The notes under the pieces are model-generated. The model saw only the letters and a program-made list of their open reading frames with translations, made no database searches and was not told the DNA's origin. Of a stretch of 64,000 nt of DNA, positions 42,302 through 51,092 are shown one piece after another. Position 1 is the first letter of the stretch, and every line of letters begins with the position of its first letter. The position numbers and the translations under genes are program-made. Source of the DNA: Bin87 sp965220055 (GTDB lineage Bacteria > Chloroflexota > Dehalococcoidia > Lucifugimonadales > UBA3495); NCBI GenBank assembly GCA_965220055.1, contig CBDCPE010000004.1, positions 2,418,001-2,482,000 on the forward strand, in the 5' to 3' direction.

Positions 42302-44173
42302 ATGGTAACGATAACCGGCATCATACCTCGCCCCAGCACCTATACCGGCTTGTGGGGCTGGCTAACCACGGTGGACCACAAGCGCGTCGGGGCGCTGTAT
42401 GGCTTCTCCGCGTTCTTCTTCTTCGTAGTGGGCGGAATTGAAGCCGGAATCATGCGACTGCAACTGGTGACCTCCGACAGCTCGTTGGTGTCGGCGGACT
42501 GGTTCAACGCCATGTTCACCATGCACGGCACCACCATGATCTTCATGGTGATCATGCCGTTCGGAGCCACCTTCTTCAACTTCCTGATACCGCTGATGAT
42601 CGGTGCCCGGGACGTGGCTTTCCCACGTCTGAACGCCTTCTCTTACTGGACATTCCTGTTTGGCGCGCTGTTGATGCACGCCGGCTTCCTGATCGGGCAG
42701 GTTCCCGACGCCGGCTGGTTCTCCTACGCGAACCTCACCGCCGTTCCATTCAGCGAGACCAAAGGTCTTGACTTCTGGGCGCTGGCCTTGCAGGTGCTCG
42801 GTATCGCGTCGCTGGCCGCCGGTTTCAACTTCGTGGTGACCATCATCAATATGCGGGCACCCGGGATGTCCCTGATGCGGATGCCGGTTTTCGTATGGAT
42901 GACGCTGGTGACAAGCATCCTGCTGGTGCTGGCGTTCCCCATCATCACCGTAGCGCTGATCGAGTTGACCGCAGACCGTCAGTTCGGCGCCAACTTCTTC
43001 AATACCTCTGCGGGCGGCGACCCCATCCTCTGGCAGCACCTGTTCTGGCTGTTTGGTCACCCCGAGGTGTACATCCTCATCCTGCCGGCGATGGGTGTCG
43101 TTTCTGAGGTCATTCCGACTTTTAGCCGGAAGCCGCTGTTCGGCTACCCGGTGATCGTTTTCTCCGGCATCGTCATCGCCATCATGAGTTGGGCGGTGTG
43201 GAGCCACCACATGTTCACGGTGGGCCTCGGTGCCATTGCCAACTCGGTGTTCACCATCACCACGATGCTGATCGCGGTGCCCACCGGCGTGAAGATCTTC
43301 AACTGGATCGGCACGATGTGGAACGGTTCCATCGACCTGAGGACTCCGATGCTCATGGCCATCGGGTTCGTGGCGTTGTTCATCGTGGGCGGGCTTTCGG
43401 GTGTTTCGCACGCGGTGTCACCGTCGGACTTTCAGCAGCAGGACACCTACTACATCGTCGCCCATATTCACTACGTGCTGTTCGGCGGCGCTATCTTCGG
43501 TATCTTCGCCGGAATCTACTACTGGTACCCCAAGATCACCGGCAAGATGTACAACGAAATGTTGGGCAAGGTGCACTTCTGGCTGATGTTCATCGGCATG
43601 AACCTGACGTTCTTCCCGATGCACTACGCCGGTCTGAACGGCATGCCGAGGCGCATCTACACCTACGCCGAAGGGTTCGGCTGGGAAAGCATGAACCTGC
43701 TGGCGACGATTGGCTACTTCGTCATCGTCATCTCGGTGCTCGTATTCATCCACAACTTCTTCCGCAGCATCAAGAACGGAGAGGAAGCTGGCCACGACCC
43801 GTGGGACGCCCCCACCCTGGAGTGGAGCATCTCGTCGCCGCCGCCGGTGTACAACTTCGCGGAGGTGCCGCTGGTGCGCGGCCAGGACGCCTACTGGATC
43901 ACTAAGCGTGAGGCTGCCGCTCGCGGCGAGACCGTCCCGGCAGAGCCCCACGTGGACCCCAGCACCATTCACCTGCCGAGCCCTTCGTACTGGCCTTTGG
44001 TCACCTCTTTCGGCGTGGTGTGGATTGCCGGCGGGCTCCTGATCGACGTGGGTTGGGATTACATTCGGTTCCCGATCAGCTTCGTCGGTGGGTTGATTAC
44101 GATTATCGGTGTCATCGGCTGGTCCAACGAGCCGCCCGCCGAAGAGCACCAAGAAGCAGCCGCCCATTACTAG
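42302..44173 (+). CDS. coxA: Cytochrome c oxidase subunit I
   Basis: A 623-residue heme-copper oxidase catalytic subunit that reduces O2 and pumps protons. GHPEVYILILP holds the CuB His and cross-linked Tyr of A-type oxidases; the CuB His pair is in WSHHMF, and the heme a/a3 ligands in VAHIHYVLFGG. FTMHGTTMIFM carries another heme ligand. GGGAGG precedes ATG 42302. After the usual 12 helices there are two further hydrophobic segments near the C-terminus, as in many caa3 oxidases. Confidence 0.97.
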   Translation: MVTITGIIPRPSTYTGLWGWLTTVDHKRVGALYGFSAFFFFVVGGIEAGIMRLQLVTSDSSLVSADWFNAMFTMHGTTMIFMVIMPFGATFFNFLIPLMIGARDVAFPRLNAFSYWTFLFGALLMHAGFLIGQVPDAGWFSYANLTAVPFSETKGLDFWALALQVLGIASLAAGFNFVVTIINMRAPGMSLMRMPVFVWMTLVTSILLVLAFPIITVALIELTADRQFGANFFNTSAGGDPILWQHLFWLFGHPEVYILILPAMGVVSEVIPTFSRKPLFGYPVIVFSGIVIAIMSWAVWSHHMFTVGLGAIANSVFTITTMLIAVPTGVKIFNWIGTMWNGSIDLRTPMLMAIGFVALFIVGGLSGVSHAVSPSDFQQQDTYYIVAHIHYVLFGGAIFGIFAGIYYWYPKITGKMYNEMLGKVHFWLMFIGMNLTFFPMHYAGLNGMPRRIYTYAEGFGWESMNLLATIGYFVIVISVLVFIHNFFRSIKNGEEAGHDPWDAPTLEWSISSPPPVYNFAEVPLVRGQDAYWITKREAAARGETVPAEPHVDPSTIHLPSPSYWPLVTSFGVVWIAGGLLIDVGWDYIRFPISFVGGLITIIGVIGWSNEPPAEEHQEAAAHY

Positions 44174-44227
44174 GCTTCACCCGGCAATACGGGTATATCC
44201 GTACCAATAGCAGGCAGGAGGAGCGCG

Positions 44228-44917
44228 TTGGCTCACGCAGATACCACCCACGCCCCGCCGGCGCATCCGCCGGCGCACGAGGAAGAGACCACCACCGGGA
44301 TAAATCACCGGAAACTCCTCATGTGGGTGTTTCTCGGTTCCGACTGTCTGTTCTTCGGCTCCCTGATTGCCACCTACATGGTGTACCGGGGCCAGAGCAT
44401 CGTGGGCCCCTATCCCAGGGACATCATTGATGTCCCGGTCACCACCATCAGTACCTTCGTGCTCCTGATGAGCTCGTTCGCAATGGTTATGGGAGTTGCC
44501 GCCGCCCGCAATGGGAACCAGAAACGCCTGATCCAATGGCTGGTGCTGACGATTATATTGGGCGGCACGTTTATCGGTTTCCAGGTGTATGAGTTCAACC
44601 TCTTCCGTATCGAAGGGCTGCGCTACGAGACCAACCTGTTCAGCAGCACTTTCTTCACACTGACCGGCTTCCACGGAGCCCACGTTACCCTGGGCCTCTT
44701 CTGGCTGCTGTGCCTGGTCATCATAGCCGCCCGCAACCCGGCGGGACGGCCCTCCGGTTTGGACGTGGACATAGCGGGCCTCTATTGGCACTTCGTCGAC
44801 ATCGTCTGGATCGTGATTTTCACGTTGCTTTACCTGATCGGCGGATTTGACGGACCTCCGGAAGCCGGCCACGCCGCAGTGCAGGGATGGAACTGGGTTA
44901 CCGGTCTGATCAGCTAG
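44228..44917 (+). CDS. coxC: Cytochrome c oxidase subunit III
   Basis: A 229-residue membrane protein of the subunit III family. MWVFLGSDCLFFGSLIATYMVY, TGFHGAHVTLGLFWLL and YWHFVDIVWIVIFTLLYL are the characteristic helices. The start is a TTG at 44228 with AGGAGGAG 4-5 bases upstream. A His-rich N-terminus (AHADTTHAPPAHPPAHEEE) precedes the first helix. It probably stabilises proton delivery in the oxidase. Confidence 0.93.
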   Translation: MAHADTTHAPPAHPPAHEEETTTGINHRKLLMWVFLGSDCLFFGSLIATYMVYRGQSIVGPYPRDIIDVPVTTISTFVLLMSSFAMVMGVAAARNGNQKRLIQWLVLTIILGGTFIGFQVYEFNLFRIEGLRYETNLFSSTFFTLTGFHGAHVTLGLFWLLCLVIIAARNPAGRPSGLDVDIAGLYWHFVDIVWIVIFTLLYLIGGFDGPPEAGHAAVQGWNWVTGLIS

Positions 44918-44939
44918 GTTTCGAGGAGGCAACCACCAG

Positions 44940-45791
44940 ATGAGCACCAACCCCGGTCAGGAGGCCGTTTTGGCCCACGAGGAACACGCGGCCCACGAGG
45001 ACGCCGGCATATCGCGGTTTTTCTTCGGGCACGTGCCGGAAGGGGTGCACGGCGGGCTGAAGCAGTACGGCCTGCTGGCAATTGTCCTGGGCATCATCAC
45101 GCTGGTGGAATTCCTCATCATCGTTCCGGAGGGCCTGCGAGGAACCAGCGTCATCATCGCCCCTCTGGTGATCCTATCGGTCATCAAGTTCTTCTGTGTC
45201 GTCGCTTTCTTCATGCACCTGAAGTTTGAAAACCAGTTGTTGTGGCAGATTTTCGTCGCGGGTCTCGCCTTAGGACTGGTGGTGGCTTTCTCCCTGGTGC
45301 TGCTGTTCGGCGTGTTGCGGACGACTCCTCGGGCGTTCTCAGAACCGCGGCAAGAGCCCTTCGTGCACCACGTTGCAGACGAACACGAGCCGGTGGCACG
45401 GATGTTGCCCGAAGAGCTGCCTCCGCCGGCGGACCCCGCTGATCTGGCGCCGGCCACGCCGGTTGGTTTGATTAATGCACCCCCCGGGCAGGCGCTTTTC
45501 GTCGGCACCGCCGCGTGTGCGTCCTGTCACACCATCCAGGGGGTTGCCCAGGGTGTGTTGGGTCCGGAGTTGAGCAAAATTGCTTCGGTTGCCGGTAGTC
45601 GCATCTCGGGCTACTCCGCCGAGGAGTACATACGCGAATCCATCTTGGAGCCCGACGCTTATACGGCAGGCACTGCCGATGGCCTCTCCCAGGACTATCA
45701 GCAGGGATTGATGAGCGCCACCATGGCCGGCATCCAATTGGCGGATGAAGACGTCGACGCACTGGTCGAATACCTGCTTTCCTTGAAGTGA
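44940..45791 (+). CDS. Oxidase subunit IV-like protein fused to a cytochrome c domain
   Basis: A 283-residue fusion. Residues 40-125 hold three membrane helices of the prokaryotic subunit IV/CtaF type (YGLLAIVLGIITLVEFLIIV, FCVVAFFMHLKFENQLLW, FVAGLALGLVVAFSLVLLF). A Pro-rich linker (130-180) leads to a cytochrome c domain with CASCH at 193-197 and a late MSATMAG that can supply the Met ligand. With subunit II this gives the oxidase two tethered c-type hemes. GAGGAGG lies about 12 bases before the ATG. Last gene of the operon. Confidence 0.88.
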   Translation: MSTNPGQEAVLAHEEHAAHEDAGISRFFFGHVPEGVHGGLKQYGLLAIVLGIITLVEFLIIVPEGLRGTSVIIAPLVILSVIKFFCVVAFFMHLKFENQLLWQIFVAGLALGLVVAFSLVLLFGVLRTTPRAFSEPRQEPFVHHVADEHEPVARMLPEELPPPADPADLAPATPVGLINAPPGQALFVGTAACASCHTIQGVAQGVLGPELSKIASVAGSRISGYSAEEYIRESILEPDAYTAGTADGLSQDYQQGLMSATMAGIQLADEDVDALVEYLLSLK

Positions 45792-45817
45792 CGTAGTCAA
45801 ATGGTTCGTGCAGATTG

Positions 45818-45848
45818 GGGCAGCCGGCTAGGCTGCCCTTTGCTTTTA
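45818..45848 (+). terminator. Terminator of the cytochrome oxidase operon
   Basis: GGGCAGCC (45818-45825) pairs with GGCTGCCC (45831-45838), 5-base loop, followed by TTTGCTTTT. It lies 26 bases after the last stop. Confidence 0.85.
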
Positions 45849-45952
45849 TCCCTGGTGGGCCGGGATGAACCACGCCCCGATTGCGTGTAAACTGTGCCTA
45901 ATATTGAACTACGCCGCCCCGCGCTGGCCGGCACACTCAGGAGGATGCAGCC

Positions 45953-46834
45953 ATGCTGGTTGACCTGATTAGAATCACTGCCGCTGATGGCATGGAGTTG
46001 GACGGCGCGTTTTTCGCGCCAGGGCCGGACGCGGCTCCCGCCGGACCCATCGACGCCGTCATGGTAATACACGGGTCGGGGCGCAGTTTTTATACGCCAG
46101 CTACGGCCAACATGGCTGACGACCTGCGGCGCGCCGGGTACCCGGCATTGACCTTGAACACGCGGGGCCACGACACCGTCTGGGTGGACCGGCAGACCGG
46201 GATTGCAGAGGGCAACGCATATGAGATCCTGGACAACAGCCGCCAGGATCTTCGCGCAGGAATCGACTACCTGGAGGCGCAGGGCCACAGTCGCATCGCG
46301 ATCCTGGGCCAGAGCATGGGAGCCGTCAAGGTCGCCTACTATGGCGCCGTGGAGAACGACCCCCGCGTTGCGGCGGTGGTACCCATATCGCCGGTCAGGC
46401 TGTCCTGTTCCTACTATATGGAGTCCCCGGAGGCTGAGGAGTTTCGCGCCAACCTGGAAACGGCGGACCGCATGGAGGCGGAAGACCGGGCCCTGGACCT
46501 GTTCTACGTGGATTTTCCGATCAAGGAAATGTTCTCGGCCATGGCCTACATCGACAAGCACGGGCCGGCGGAACGGTACAACATCATCAGGCACGCCCCG
46601 AAGATCAGAGTGCCCCTCTTTGTGTTGTCCGGCTCGCTGGAGACGCACACTCGGTTGCTGGACGTTCCGCAGGACATGATCACTGCCGCGGTGAGGAGCC
46701 CGCGAGCTGAGTACCTGGTGCTGGACGGCGGGAACCATTCGCTGACCAACATGATGCCGGCGGCCGGCGAGGCGGTGGTAAATTGGCTGGCGTCACTGTC
46801 TGCAGAAGTCGGCCAGGCGGCGGCGGACAACTGA
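45953..46834 (+). CDS. Alpha/beta hydrolase
   Basis: A 293-residue hydrolase-fold protein. VMVIHGSGRSFYTP is the oxyanion strand, GQSMGAVKVAYY the Ser elbow and DGGNHSLTNM the His. The usual acid position reads LSGSLETHT, with Glu rather than Asp. Related proteins include DUF1749-like and esterase families. Substrate unknown. GGAGGATGCAGCC lies upstream of ATG 45953. It precedes the TrmO-like gene by 18 bases. Confidence 0.78.
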   Translation: MLVDLIRITAADGMELDGAFFAPGPDAAPAGPIDAVMVIHGSGRSFYTPATANMADDLRRAGYPALTLNTRGHDTVWVDRQTGIAEGNAYEILDNSRQDLRAGIDYLEAQGHSRIAILGQSMGAVKVAYYGAVENDPRVAAVVPISPVRLSCSYYMESPEAEEFRANLETADRMEAEDRALDLFYVDFPIKEMFSAMAYIDKHGPAERYNIIRHAPKIRVPLFVLSGSLETHTRLLDVPQDMITAAVRSPRAEYLVLDGGNHSLTNMMPAAGEAVVNWLASLSAEVGQAAADN

Positions 46835-46852
46835 GCGACCAGCACGCCTGCC

Positions 46853-47296
46853 ATGGACGCCGATCACAGCGTCATACGGCTCACGCCAATCGGATACGTG
46901 CGGAGCCGGTTCACCGACTACGCCCCGTCCAACGAGATGCAGGAGCACGCCTCCGAGATCGTGGTGCTTCCGGAGTTCGCCGACGGCTTGATGGGCCTGG
47001 AGCCGGGTGACCGGATCCAAACGTTGTTCGTTTTGCACCGCGCTGCGTCCACCGGATACGAGCTCAGGCTGCACCCCGGCCATAACCCGGCAAACCCCAT
47101 CAGGGGCGTGTTCGCCACGCGCAGCCAATACCGGCCCAACTTCATCGCTTCGACGATAGCGCTGATCCAGAGCATCTGCCCGGACAGTGAGTCCGGGGGA
47201 GTGGTGGTTGCCGTCACTGATCTCGACGCCCAGGACGGTTCACCCGTTGTCGATATCAAGCGCCACAGTACCGGGTTCGATGGGAACGTCGCCTAG
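46853..47296 (+). CDS. TrmO/TsaA family tRNA m6t6A37 methyltransferase-like protein
   Basis: A 147-residue SAM-dependent methyltransferase-like beta-barrel. TPIGYVRSRF near the start, LMGLEPGDRIQTLFVLHR and the signature GVFATRSQYRPNFIAST match TsaA/TrmO, which methylates t6A37 in tRNA. The normal RPNPIG motif is altered to RPNFIA, and the protein is near the short archaeal length without the C-terminal domain of E. coli TrmO, so activity is not assured. Confidence 0.78.
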   Translation: MDADHSVIRLTPIGYVRSRFTDYAPSNEMQEHASEIVVLPEFADGLMGLEPGDRIQTLFVLHRAASTGYELRLHPGHNPANPIRGVFATRSQYRPNFIASTIALIQSICPDSESGGVVVAVTDLDAQDGSPVVDIKRHSTGFDGNVA

Positions 47297-47421
47297 CGGG
47301 AGCGTTTTGACACCGCCGGCACGTTCCTATAACATCGCCCGCAGGGATTCCGAAGGGCTCGGGTAATTGCTGGATGCCTAATCGGCACGGCGGTACCCGC
47401 ACCTGTTGAGGTGGTCCATAT

Positions 47422-47730
47422 ATGCCCATTTACGAGTACCGCTGCCAGTCCTGCGCCCGCGTGAGCAGTTACTTTTTTAAGGTTGCCTCGGCGGCGACCG
47501 AAGTCAACTGCGAACACTGCGGCGACTACGGTATGGAACGCATCATGTCGTCCTTCTCGCGGGGCAGAACTGAGGCTGATACCTACCGCGACCTTGATCC
47601 CCGGTACTATAAAATGGTTGACGACACGTTGGGCAAAGCGCCGTCTACCATCGACCCGGACCACTATCTGCGCAAGATGGCCCCCTTCTCGTCGGCCGAA
47701 AAGACGGGAGACCCGTACTTCAACGAATAG
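47422..47730 (+). CDS. FmdB-family zinc-ribbon protein
   Basis: A 102-residue protein with the usual start MPIYEYRCQSC and a second pair CEHC, forming a small zinc ribbon (residues 1-45). The remaining 55 residues are charged and unrecognised. FmdB proteins are often found beside amidase or metabolic genes and may act as regulators, but the role is not established. GAGGTGG lies upstream of the ATG. Confidence 0.85.
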   Translation: MPIYEYRCQSCARVSSYFFKVASAATEVNCEHCGDYGMERIMSSFSRGRTEADTYRDLDPRYYKMVDDTLGKAPSTIDPDHYLRKMAPFSSAEKTGDPYFNE

Positions 47731-47794
47731 TTCGGGCGGCCGATCCCGAGTAGTACAGGATTGGCGCCCTCCACCCCCAGGAGGCATTCGCTGC

Positions 47795-48232
47795 ATGACC
47801 GCTGAACCCATCGTGTTTCCGTCGCTCGCCTGGTTCGAAGAGTTGCAGCGATTGCTCAACGGCGACGCTTCTTACCGGCAATTCGGGACTGTTGACGCGT
47901 CGATGGGCGTCAAGATAGGCGATGAAGTGTTCGTGGTCGCCTTCGAAGCGTTCGAATGCAGCTCTGTCCGATCCGGTAACGAATATGACCTGATCAACGT
48001 GGACTTCTTCATTGAAATGGTACCCGATGCATGGCGGGTCATGCTGGAGAACATTAAAGCCCACGGCGGGGCAGAGGCTGGCCAGACGTTGGTCAGTCTG
48101 GACATGCTGAACGAGATTTCCAACAACGCCATGGGGGACCAACTTCGGGCGGATATGTTCTTCCGTTACAACCAGAGTTTGCAGCATTTTTTCGATTTGT
48201 CCGCAAATCTGGACACCGTGTTCGCTGACTGA
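47795..48232 (+). CDS. Conserved hypothetical protein, possible SCP2-like fold
   Basis: A 145-residue soluble protein. FPSLAWFEELQRLLN, GTVDASMGVKIGDEVFVVAFEAFEC and PDAWRVMLENIKAHGG suggest a mixed alpha/beta domain like sterol-carrier-protein 2, a lipid or CoA-ester binding fold. This is a resemblance of pattern only. AGGAGG about 12 bases upstream sets the ATG at 47795. Confidence 0.55.
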   Translation: MTAEPIVFPSLAWFEELQRLLNGDASYRQFGTVDASMGVKIGDEVFVVAFEAFECSSVRSGNEYDLINVDFFIEMVPDAWRVMLENIKAHGGAEAGQTLVSLDMLNEISNNAMGDQLRADMFFRYNQSLQHFFDLSANLDTVFAD

Positions 48233-48288
48233 ATCGGCGGTTCGGCCCGGCATTACCTTGCGCCACCCGCGCTCACAGAGGATTATCG

Positions 48289-49401
48289 ATGACCACTACC
48301 ACAGTTTTGGAAGAAGTAGGAATGGACCCGGCGGCGGTGCAGGAGTTGGAAAACCTGTTCCGCCGCCAGATTGTCCAGGGCCTGCATCCGGGAGCCGGCC
48401 TCGCCGTCTACCGGCACGGCCGGCTCGCTGTGGATCTGTGGGGCGGTTTGGCCGATGACGCCGGCGGCGTTCCGGTCGCCGCCGACACGATGTTCATCCT
48501 CTACTCTTCCACCAAGCCGTTGGCCGCAGCCTGCCTGCACGTCCTGTGGCAGCGGGGCCAATTGGGCTGGGATGACACGGTGGCGCAGCACTGGCCTGGG
48601 TTTGCCAAGCACGGCAAGGACGCGGTTACGATCCGCCACATCCTGACGCACCGGAGCGGGTTCCCTGAGACCCCGCCGGAGCTGTCCTGGGATCGGTGGC
48701 AGGACTGGGACTACGTGGTTGAGTGCATGGAGGACATCATCCCCGACTACCCCGCCGGGCAGATCATGGCGTACCACCCCCGCAATTTCGGCTGGGTAAT
48801 CGGTGAGTTGGTGCGCAGGATCGACGGGCGACACATCGGCGTGTTTCTCCGGGAGGAGATCCTGGATCCGCTGGGGTTGCACGACGGGTACGTGGGACTG
48901 CCGCCTGAGCTCGAGCCCCGGGTTTCCCGCATTCATGCCATGGAAGACTGCGACCGGCCGGGAATGATACGCCCTTACAACCGGCCCGAGGTGCACCAGG
49001 CAGTGCATCCCGCCGGCGGTGGTATCTTCACCGCCCGTGACCTGGCGCGCTTCTATGCGATGATGTGCAACGGGGGAGAGTTGGACGGTGTTCGCATCTT
49101 CAAACCGGAGACGGTTGCTGAAGTCACTAGCCTCCAGACCGAGGCCAACGACTTCTCCCTGGGCACCAGGATGCGGCGCTCCCTGGGCCTGGTTCTGGAC
49201 GACAGTCGAATGGGAGCCAGCACCAACGCCGGTGATGGCCTGGGCACTTTCGGACACGGCGGCGCCGGCACCTCAGTGGGCTGGGCTGACCCCGGTATGG
49301 GCCTGGCGGTGGCGTACATCACCAATGGGTTCCGCTCCACCGCAACCAACAACCCCCGCCTGTCGGCCATTTCGCGGGCGGTGCGGGCGGCTTGCCGATA
49401 A
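48289..49401 (+). CDS. Beta-lactamase family serine hydrolase
   Basis: A 370-residue class C beta-lactamase-like protein (EstB/penicillin-binding type). The SxxK motif is S73-S-T-K76 in FILYSSTKPLAA, the second motif appears as AYHPRNFG (Tyr with Asn four later) and a late GHGGAGTSVGWADP loop replaces KTG. No signal peptide is seen, so it probably acts in the cytoplasm as an esterase or peptidase. GAGG lies close before the ATG. Confidence 0.85.
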   Translation: MTTTTVLEEVGMDPAAVQELENLFRRQIVQGLHPGAGLAVYRHGRLAVDLWGGLADDAGGVPVAADTMFILYSSTKPLAAACLHVLWQRGQLGWDDTVAQHWPGFAKHGKDAVTIRHILTHRSGFPETPPELSWDRWQDWDYVVECMEDIIPDYPAGQIMAYHPRNFGWVIGELVRRIDGRHIGVFLREEILDPLGLHDGYVGLPPELEPRVSRIHAMEDCDRPGMIRPYNRPEVHQAVHPAGGGIFTARDLARFYAMMCNGGELDGVRIFKPETVAEVTSLQTEANDFSLGTRMRRSLGLVLDDSRMGASTNAGDGLGTFGHGGAGTSVGWADPGMGLAVAYITNGFRSTATNNPRLSAISRAVRAACR

Positions 49402-49417
49402 TCGGTCCCACGTAAGC

Positions 49418-49774
49418 ATGGCGTCCATCATCTACCACCTGGCGTTCCGGTCCGATTGGGAGGCCGGTGTTGCGGCCGGCGAATATCGGGCGCCATCTCT
49501 GACAGAAGAAGGCTTCATCCACGCCAGCAGCGATGAGGCGCAGATGCTACGGGTGGCAGCGCGACTGTTTGCGGGCCGGACCGATCTGCTGGCGTTGGAC
49601 GTGGACGTAGAGCGTCTGACCGAAGGATCGCCATGGGTACGAGAACCGTCTCGGTCCGGTGAAATGTACCCGCATGTCTACGGCCCCATCAACTTGGACG
49701 CCGTGGTGCGCGTCCGCTCGTTGGAGCCGGATGCGGCGAACCAGAGCGGGTTTGCCCTGATGCGGGTAGGGTGA
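49418..49774 (+). CDS. DUF952 family protein
   Basis: A 118-residue protein. MASIIYHLAFRSDWEAG, LTEEGFIHASSDEAQML and EMYPHVYGPINLDAVV are the three conserved blocks of DUF952, a fold related to glutathione-transferase-adjacent or ADP-ribose-binding proteins. Function not known. It begins 16 bases after the serine hydrolase. Confidence 0.8.
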   Translation: MASIIYHLAFRSDWEAGVAAGEYRAPSLTEEGFIHASSDEAQMLRVAARLFAGRTDLLALDVDVERLTEGSPWVREPSRSGEMYPHVYGPINLDAVVRVRSLEPDAANQSGFALMRVG

Positions 49775-49846
49775 CCGGAGTCCGGCATTCGGTACTCTGA
49801 GGAGCAGCTTTGGTCGATCCGACGGGTCATCTCCGGCTTGGCCAGA

Positions 49847-50752
49847 ATGACGCAGGACGACATCGCGGAAAGGGACGCCGCAGTCTGGGAAGGTCGGTGT
49901 CCCGAGCGGCTGTGGCCATTGTGGCCCGTGGCCAATCGCGACGATGAGCTTTGGGGATTGCTCGTTGAGGACGAGCGCATCGAACGGTTTTCGGTGTACG
50001 GCCTGTTTCCCGCTGCCTACGACCTGGTTTACGGCGACGAAGCTGCTGATGTCTCCGTTCGCTACGATGGCCGCACACGAGGTCGCGTAGCAATATTCAG
50101 TTGCCGGCTCAGAGAGGAAGATGCGGACATAGTAATCAAGCCGTGCCAAAGCCCCAGTGAGGCTGATATCGCCCAAATCGCCGGCAGTCTCGGATTGGGC
50201 CCACGGCAAATTCCGAGCATCGAGGGGTTCCTCACCGAGGAATTCGTGCGCGGCCCTTTCCTGACGGACCTGAGCCCCGAAGACGCTTCGCCCGAGCGGA
50301 TGCGCATCATCGGTCAGAGATTGGGAACGGCGCTGTCACGGCTGCACGCCGCAGGCATATGCTATAACGACGCTACGATTTCTGATCCTGATGGGCGGTC
50401 TCATACCATTCTGCTGTCTGACGGCGGCATGCGCATCATCGACTTCGGCGTAGCGTTGCTGTTGCGGGATCACCCGGTGAACCTGACGTTCCACGACGCC
50501 TACAACGCGGCGCGCACCGATCCGATGTTCCGTTTGTTCCGGCAAATGACGTCGGATGCGGACACGGACGCACTGGGCAAGTTTGTCAGCGACTACGGTC
50601 GACGCCTGTCGCGTCAATCCGTGGACGAGATCCAGTCGCGGGACTGGCGGATAGCTGAAGAGGGCGCCTCTATAATCGCCGGCATGTATGGACCGTTGGC
50701 GGCGGACGCGTTGCGGGCTGGAATGTCGGCCGGGAGATTGGCCATCGAGTAA
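49847..50752 (+). CDS. Protein-kinase-like (RIO/LPS-kinase-like) protein, atypical catalytic loop
   Basis: A 301-residue protein. The C-terminal two-thirds resemble a small kinase: K98 in IVIKP may bind ATP, EEFVRGPFLTDL resembles the hinge, LHAAGICYND (166-175) takes the place of the HxD loop and IIDFG (197-201) of DFG. The loop His is Tyr and the following Asn is Asp, so catalysis may be altered. Residues 1-80 are unrecognised. ATG 49847 is chosen over TTG 49838. Neighbours do not reveal a substrate. Confidence 0.6.
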   Translation: MTQDDIAERDAAVWEGRCPERLWPLWPVANRDDELWGLLVEDERIERFSVYGLFPAAYDLVYGDEAADVSVRYDGRTRGRVAIFSCRLREEDADIVIKPCQSPSEADIAQIAGSLGLGPRQIPSIEGFLTEEFVRGPFLTDLSPEDASPERMRIIGQRLGTALSRLHAAGICYNDATISDPDGRSHTILLSDGGMRIIDFGVALLLRDHPVNLTFHDAYNAARTDPMFRLFRQMTSDADTDALGKFVSDYGRRLSRQSVDEIQSRDWRIAEEGASIIAGMYGPLAADALRAGMSAGRLAIE

Positions 50753-51092
50753 GACCTGCCCAGGACAATACATTGCGACGGTAGAGGTGGCTTGGTGCTG
50801 CTTCGCCGATGCCTGGTAGAGCCAATAGAATGCACTGAGCAGGCCATGGAGGATTACTATACATCGCAGAATTGAATGCCTATACCATGTGGAGCGGTGC
50901 CAAGCGGCGTAAACATTGAGAAAATCACAAAAAATGACAAATCCTGGTATTCTAGGTGCGTGGACTTCATTAACGTAACGTAGTTTAATCGGTCGCGGCC
51001 GGCAGCGAGGCGCAGGCAGATGTGCGGTGAGGGAGGGTGATGCGCATCGCAGTCGGTTTTTTCGCGTGCGCATCACCGGGAGGAACGCCGAC
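50753..51092. other. Spacer before comEA, no gene seen
   Basis: This ~340-base stretch contains an A-rich segment around 50911-50945 and possible weak -10 (TATTCT, 50948-50953) but no -35 at a sensible distance. An open frame in phase with comEA extends upstream to a GTG at 51027. No RNA gene was recognised. Confidence 0.5.
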
